A stretch of 64,000 bases of DNA from Panorpa germanica (taxonomy: Eukaryota; Arthropoda; Insecta; Mecoptera; Panorpidae), in the NCBI GenBank assembly GCA_963678705.1, contig OY783213.1, positions 15,008,451 to 15,072,450 of the forward strand, given 5' to 3'. A program made the position numbers and the translations under genes. Under the pieces are notes generated by a model. It saw only the letters and a program-made list of their open reading frames with translations. It had not been told where the DNA came from and made no database searches. Shown here piece by piece: positions 58,579 through 64,000 of this stretch. How positions within the stretch are numbered: the stretch's first letter is position 1; the number at the start of each line of letters is the position of its first letter.

Positions 58579-59212
58579 ATTTCTATAGTTGTTGATTTTT
58601 AAATTCCGGAATATTTTCAAGTCCTTATTTTACAATCGGAAACGGATAGTATCGCAAATAGGCTGACGTTAATTAATTTCTGCTTACAGTTTCTGTCTAC
58701 CGGTATGTATACAATAACGATAAATAAATATTTATTTATATTCAATTAAATTGATTCAATTTGTATCTATATCGTCGTTGTTTCTAATTTAAAAAAATGT
58801 TGAAAAGTAAAGTATATAATCTTCTTTTAATAAAATTTCTAAATAAGAGAATTAGAGTAAGCCATTTGGTGAAATGTTTCACTCGTTTTGAAGTACAGTT
58901 CGCTGGTTCACTTGGACAAAATCATTTCATAGTTGTAACAATGCTGTAATAAATGTGGCACCAGTAGTATTTACCAACGAAGTCCGAGTGAACACTTCTA
59001 GCTTTGCAATTCGTTTGATTTGAAGTTACATTCATTTCAAAGGGAATGCAAGTAACTTACTGTGTAGTATGAAAGTTCTTTTCGTTTTAACGTGACATTT
59101 TACTTGGGAATACGATTCCTTTGTACGCTGTACTTCGTTTTAATTAATTTAATGTAATTTCTTGATGAATGCATATTGTTGTTTACTAAATTTGAAAATA
59201 CGTACCAGTCAT
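54636..59212 (-). CDS. Lifeguard/TMBIM paralogue F with long PQGG-rich N-terminus, 7 coding exons
   Basis: The exons, in transcript order, are 59206-59212, 56352-56776, 55999-56175, 55826-55932, 55517-55676, 55285-55438 and 54636-54838, giving 410 residues. The 425-nt exon encodes about 141 residues built of imprecise PQGGF/PQGGY repeats, the longest such tail in the cluster. Next come GIDPENPLGEDGELKGFGF and RRNFIKK before helix 1, in the same place as in E. Seven helices carry CFADARRKAPTN, AFQTKWDFTMCGG, VYDTQIMIGG and [16 protein letters not shown], with both aspartates. It is the closest paralogue of E. The 7-nt start exon is part of a leader exon (59206-59247). An AATAAA overlaps the stop codon on the minus strand. 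The role inferred from GRINA/Lifeguard relatives is ER or Golgi calcium handling and survival signalling. Confidence 0.93.
57619..57863 (+). mobile_element. MITE-2 copy in Lifeguard F intron 1
   Basis: The right end TGTTTACTGGG is intact, and the left end is degraded (starts near ATCAGCATTTGGAG). The interior matches 3944-4196 and 39974-40224, with a short deletion near the right end. Confidence 0.87.
58520..58580. repeat. (AT)n microsatellite
   Basis: About 30 AT dinucleotides with one GT interruption lie in intron 1 of Lifeguard F. The length is likely to vary between individuals. Confidence 0.95.
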
Positions 59213-59247
59213 TGTAGAAGCTCTAATTATTCTTTAACGTCGGCAAT
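59206..59247 (-). other. Leader exon of Lifeguard F with 7-nt coding end
   Basis: An acceptor (TTACAG at 59248-59253) opens a 42-nt exon that ends ATGACTG before a GTACGT donor. It mirrors the leader exon of E. A non-coding first exon may end at 62323 (GTATGTAA donor), inside a relatively GC-rich patch at 62390-62480. Confidence 0.65.
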
Positions 59248-59566
59248 CTGTAAGAAAAATTACATAAATTATATATTATTATATAACTATTAATTTTGTC
59301 ACTTCAAAATTATTTATTATAATATAACGTATTATGTAAGTCATTTACTTTAAAATTTATGATATATAAATATATCAAGGCCAACTTTATTATTTTGCAG
59401 TTTTAACATTTTATAATGAATTAAAATATCTGTTGTTTTGTTGTAAAAATTGATTAAATATAAATTGATTTTCGCGGCTAAAAAGAACTCTAGGAATAAA
59501 AATCGTCAGAGTTAACCGCTTTCAATGTATATTTACAATTTTTATTGATCTGATTAATTGAAGGTT

Positions 59567-60027
59567 TAAGCCTGTCGCACACTACAAGCGTATTTAAGCG
59601 ACGGCGAAGTCGGGCGTAAATCGGCAGCTTGGTTGATTAACTAGAACTCTCAAAGTAAGCCGACTCCTGTGTTCTTTGCAAGTAGTTTGTCACAATACAT
59701 ACATACCACGTACCGATACGACAGTATGCCAAGTCAAGCTTGTCTCTAAGGTGTATTGGAGTTGTTTTGCACTAACATAATTTATCATGAGAACAAACTT
59801 TTACTTTAATATTTAACGATACACCTCTGTTATGAAAGACTCTATTGCATTCCGTTCCATATCCCTTCCAGTCTGAGACGGCTTATTGTATTTACAAAGT
59901 AGGGATAGGTTTAGTGTTGTAGCATGTATACACTTGGTTAAAATTCGTTGATATACGGTTCAAGTATGAGAGATACGTAACGTGCGTATTCAGATGGCTT
60001 TGTCGCTAGCAGTGTGCGACAGGCCTT
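59567..60027. mobile_element. MITE-5 with CCTGTCGCACACT ends (~460 bp)
   Basis: The left end TAAGCCTGTCGCACACTAC and the right end GCAGTGTGCGACAGGCCTTA are inverted copies. The interior is GC-richer than the flanks and partly shared, in reverse, with 41690-41790. No transposase frame. Confidence 0.87.
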
Positions 60028-63000
60028 ATGGAAATATTGACCAATATTATAAAGATACAATATTATGATGATATAATTCAAGCAGTAGTTAACATCACAA
60101 ATCTAATTAATTTTTTGGGGTCATTTATTAACTTAAATAACGAAATGGAATCCCCGCGCTTTTATTATTTTTTTACTATACCATAATTTGTTTTTCTTTA
60201 TTTTTACTTTATCAAGAAATTATTTTTATATTGTTTATAGTTAGACATAATTTGTAAATTAATAGATTATCTTATTAAATGTTAATTTAAAAAATAATTA
60301 TAGAAGGAAAAATATTATGTAGTTGAATATATTTTAATAACGAAAATGATACACTTATTAAATTATGAAATTATTATTGACCTTGTCAACTGAATGTTGA
60401 AAATAAATTAATGTCAAATGTCATGTGATAAAGAAGTTCATTTTCCTCGTCGAGTTGTCACTTAAATACAAGATTGTCTAATTTCAGCAAAATTGTACAC
60501 AAAGTAAATGAGTAATGATCGCCACCGGCACGTAGTGCCATTAATTGAAATTAAAGCAGCAAGGGCAAAAATTAGAAGTCCTTAAAAATATTAGATAATT
60601 AGATGATTGTTCTGTTTTAAATGTTATAAAACTGTATTATATGAAGTTATTAAAACACCGAGCGAGCAAAACGCATGCAATATTTGAATTTTTTTTATTC
60701 TACATTACTCGACATAATTTTGCGCGCAACGTTGCCCGATTGACCAAGGAAAGAACGAAAATTATTAAATCTCGAATACAAAACGGTGAAGTGCTTCTTT
60801 ACTCTCCCAATTTTTTTCAAAATTCGTACAGCTATAAAAAAACGAATGAAATGCAACAAAATTTAAATGACTGTCAATTTTGACGCTTTTTTGCTGTGTC
60901 TCAGATTCGAATAAAGAATCTGAGTTATCTTTTTTAGATTTGGAGGTTACAGCTTTATGCGGGCCAATCTCCCTGTCCTTGATATCAATTTACATTAGAT
61001 AAAATGGAATCTGACAAATTTACATTTGATAGAATTCATACCTTATTACACAGAGGTGTTCGTGATAGAATTGTAATCAGAAATACGACAAACGTTAAAT
61101 GAAATAAATGTTGTTTTAAGTAGTAGTAATAACTATATAAATAAGTTCTATTTATATCCTAACTGGTCTTATCTATAACACGTCTAAATATTAATAGATG
61201 AGAATAAATTGTAATAACCAATTGTAGGCGTATTTGATAAAATAAGGATAATTATTCGATATTTCGACACTTTTTGAATCGAATAATTATCAAAATAAGA
61301 ATATATACATATGTGAAGATAGAGCAATAATTTTTAATTCCTAATAGTATTAAAAAAATTAAGAATTAGGTCATTAACATCATATACAATTAACAGTGTA
61401 AATAATCAATTCATTTAAAATGCTACATGTTGTATTTTATGAAATCTATGGGATACATTTTGACTTGCGCCCAAACGCGTCTACAAGGCGCCTATTATAC
61501 ACAGTAAATACACACGCAGAATTATATAATATGTAACATAAAGTTAAATATTGGCTAACCGTAGTTCCTGCCGAAAATGTTTCTTGTTCATGTCATAAAC
61601 AGTGTACAAAAACCTTGGATATGTTTTTTTCTAATTCCTAACCTAAAATATGGGGTCAAGGTAATAGAATATCCGTGTTAAATTGAATCAAAAAGATGAA
61701 TTCTATAATAAAGCTATAACCTATTCTTTTTGAATTGAATTATGAAAACCAGGATTAATTGATTTTATACAAGGAAATTAAATTACAAAATGTTATCATT
61801 TTGTTGATAACTAATGTAAACAATAATTGTTAAACATATAAACAAACTCTGTGATTACTTATATAATAGCACTGTATTACAAGTTAAAATGTGAACATTT
61901 GACAGATAAACGTGACAGATAAATAATGGGGTATTAAACTTAATTCATATTTTATAATCAAAATGGTTTTGTAGATAAAAAAAAGTGTTTATTAGTTTAG
62001 GTGTTACTTTTTCAAGTTCAAATATTTAATAGTCTAATTTAATTATATTTTAGGTTGCTAACATATTTTATAGATAGGTTATATACACATTCATTTGATA
62101 ATCTATTTCTTCTCCTATACGAGTAAAATATTTTTACAATATAAAATTAGATTTAATATCATTACATCAGACTAAACATATATTTTCTTTTTTTTAATTC
62201 TTGTTTACAACATTTCTTAGAAAACACCTAAAGTGGGATTTCCAGCCGATTATAATAACAAAAACAAACTAAAATCTTTATGAAAGTGTTATTAGGTAAT
62301 TAATTAAACAAGTTTACATACCTTTTTAGTGTGATAATATCCTTAATTTATTATTTACAAAACAACAAACACTGTAAATTCAATTTATTTTTAATTTGCA
62401 CAAGCGCAACGCACAGAAATTCCGACGAAACAGACCCACCAACGAACTATCTGCACGCAGAAGCAAAGAAGAACTGCGATAGCAATAGTTTTACAGCGAT
62501 CGTTTTAAATTAGTTAAGCAATGTCAAGAACAGAAAAGTCAAGGAAGGCGTAAATAATTATTATTTTTAAAATTAATATGAGTATCTTATTTATTGATAA
62601 ATTAGATAAATTTTAATGGTTTATTGAAGTACTTAGTATTAATTTGCAATTAAATAAATGTAGCTCATGTATTAATATTGTAATTGTAAAAATTAACAAA
62701 ATTGAAGAGACAGCCGTCCAATATAAAAAAAATGTTTCACATTCCTCGATTCAATAGTAAATTAAAAGTTTAATAATTTAAACAAATTCTAATCTATGCG
62801 AAGCTCGACTATGCTTGATCATTTACTAATTTATTACTAAATATATTTGCTATATAAATATTTTATAAATATTACGTTTGTCTTTACAGGATTATTTAAC
62901 ATTAACTATCTAGTTATTTGTTAATATGATTCATAGACAATGTACATTTGAAATTAATATCTTAATTTGAATATTTTGAATGGTTACGTTTGCAAAAAAA

Positions 63001-63275
63001 GAATACATATGTACGCCACTGTGCTTTTGTTTGTAAAGCTGTTGTTGACGTCACACTGTTCTAAGTAATGGCCATTTGGATAGACGTCATTGAATTGATC
63101 AGGACCAGCGTTAGAAGCTATTATGTGGGCGCATCTCCAGAAACTATAAATTTGTTCTTCACTTCTAATAGTGTTAATCAGGAAGAGATGTTAATTAAAA
63201 AAGATAAAGATATGTATATAAAATGCTCATAACAAGAAATAATTTAAATTAGATAGAATGGAATTCAGAACAAAC

Positions 63276-63914
63276 AATGGGCTTGTGTCCTCATTTTTTA
63301 GTGGTCGATTTTTCAATTGTTGATTGAAATTGATGTTAATAAATGTGTATTGGCGTGTCTATTTTATTAAATATCTAAATATTGACGGAGATATAGCAAT
63401 TAAAAATTTGAATTGTAGTTTTAGCGCTAGAAATGGTCGCCCATATTTGTATGACGTGAAGTGCATTTTAACGTCAGTTATTTGTTGAGTAGGTCAGTGC
63501 TGTGGTAATGTTTTGTAGTTGTTGGTACTCAAACAATCCAGTCAAGTCAAAGAATAATAAGTTTTTACTTTATTTATCCCTGTTAAGGCAGACATAATAT
63601 TGAAATTTTATTGTTCCTTGAAATAGCTGTAAATAATATTTGATATTTTGATATATAAATACATATAGCAGAGATTTATGATCTGTAAGGTTGCTAACCT
63701 TACACAAGGATTGTGATGTCACATGCACTTGGAATGTGTACAACGTTGAATCCCTTTAATAATTAAAGAGACAAAATGACTTTATTTAATGTTAATATCT
63801 CTTAACATATGAGGAGTTATTAAAAAATAATTGAACATTTGAGGTTCTAGTAACCCACTTTATTAATATATAGTACACTTTTATAGAAATTAAGACATAG
63901 GACACAAGCCCATT
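63276..63914 (+). mobile_element. Full-length MITE-1 copy (639 bp)
   Basis: Both ends are intact (AATGGGCTTGTGTCCTCA and AGGACACAAGCCCATT). It is among the least diverged copies and in the same orientation as all other copies that keep both ends. Confidence 0.95.
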
Positions 63915-64000
63915 CATAACCGGAATTAAAGTTCCTGTGTTTGGTTGTTATCATGTTAAATTGATTATGTTCTTTCATTATCAGAGTGGTTTACATATAT

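Larger units (their letters stand above)
59248..64000. other. Upstream flank of Lifeguard F, no recognised gene
   Basis: AT-rich. It contains MITE-5 (59567-60027) and a MITE-1 copy (63276-63914). An 80-codon frame at 60641-60883 (starting MKLLKHRASK) is basic and unrecognised and is not called a gene. A GC-richer patch near 62390-62480, followed on the minus strand by a donor-like GTATGT at 62322, could be the first non-coding exon and promoter of Lifeguard F. Confidence 0.5.

Noticed and set aside
60641-60883. 80-codon basic frame
   Set aside because: No homology recognised and isolated in AT-rich DNA. It is described in the flank entry but not called a gene.

Overview
The window looks like AT-rich nuclear DNA from an insect. 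Genes are split by GT/AG introns of about 70 bp to more than 2 kb. Introns and intergenic DNA are full of small inverted-repeat (MITE-like) elements, and the recognisable proteins are animal families. Order is not settled: a non-LTR retrotransposon fragment and the gene content fit a moth/butterfly or a hymenopteran, and nothing seen separates these.

Left part, + strand: a complete ten-exon SLC22-type organic cation transporter (1593-8400), then a complete ten-exon uridine-cytidine kinase-like 1 gene (9609-14065) encoding a kinase fused to a UPRTase-like domain. A 4 kb gene-poor AT-rich stretch with one MITE follows.

Centre and right, - strand: six tandem paralogues of the Lifeguard/TMBIM (Bax-inhibitor-1 motif) family, called A to F from left to right. 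All six share four membrane-domain exons of 107, 160, 154 and about 200 nt with the same intron phases, so they arose by tandem duplication. C, D, E and F are complete models. E and F carry long Pro/Gly/Gln-rich N-termini; C and D have short N-termini. B has intact membrane exons but no N-terminal exon of its own. A carries a one-base frameshift and lacks both aspartates typical of the family.

Between E and F, on the + strand, lie two intronless Ariadne-1-type RBR E3 ubiquitin ligase genes (522 and 492 codons). They look like retrocopies, each possibly with a short intron in its 5' leader. The first has lost the histidine next to the catalytic cysteine.

Repeats: one MITE family (ends AATGGGCTTGTGTCCT) is present as seven copies with both ends, all in the same orientation, plus several fragments. 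At least six other inverted-repeat families or foldbacks are present, along with an 87-bp minisatellite that reads as a 29-codon repeat, an (AT)n tract and non-LTR retrotransposon debris in an intron of Lifeguard C. No convincing tRNA, rRNA or CRISPR was seen. The strongest candidates for something undescribed are the Lifeguard cluster (possible exon sharing between B and C, alternative first exons in E, decay of A) and the paired Ariadne retrogenes.
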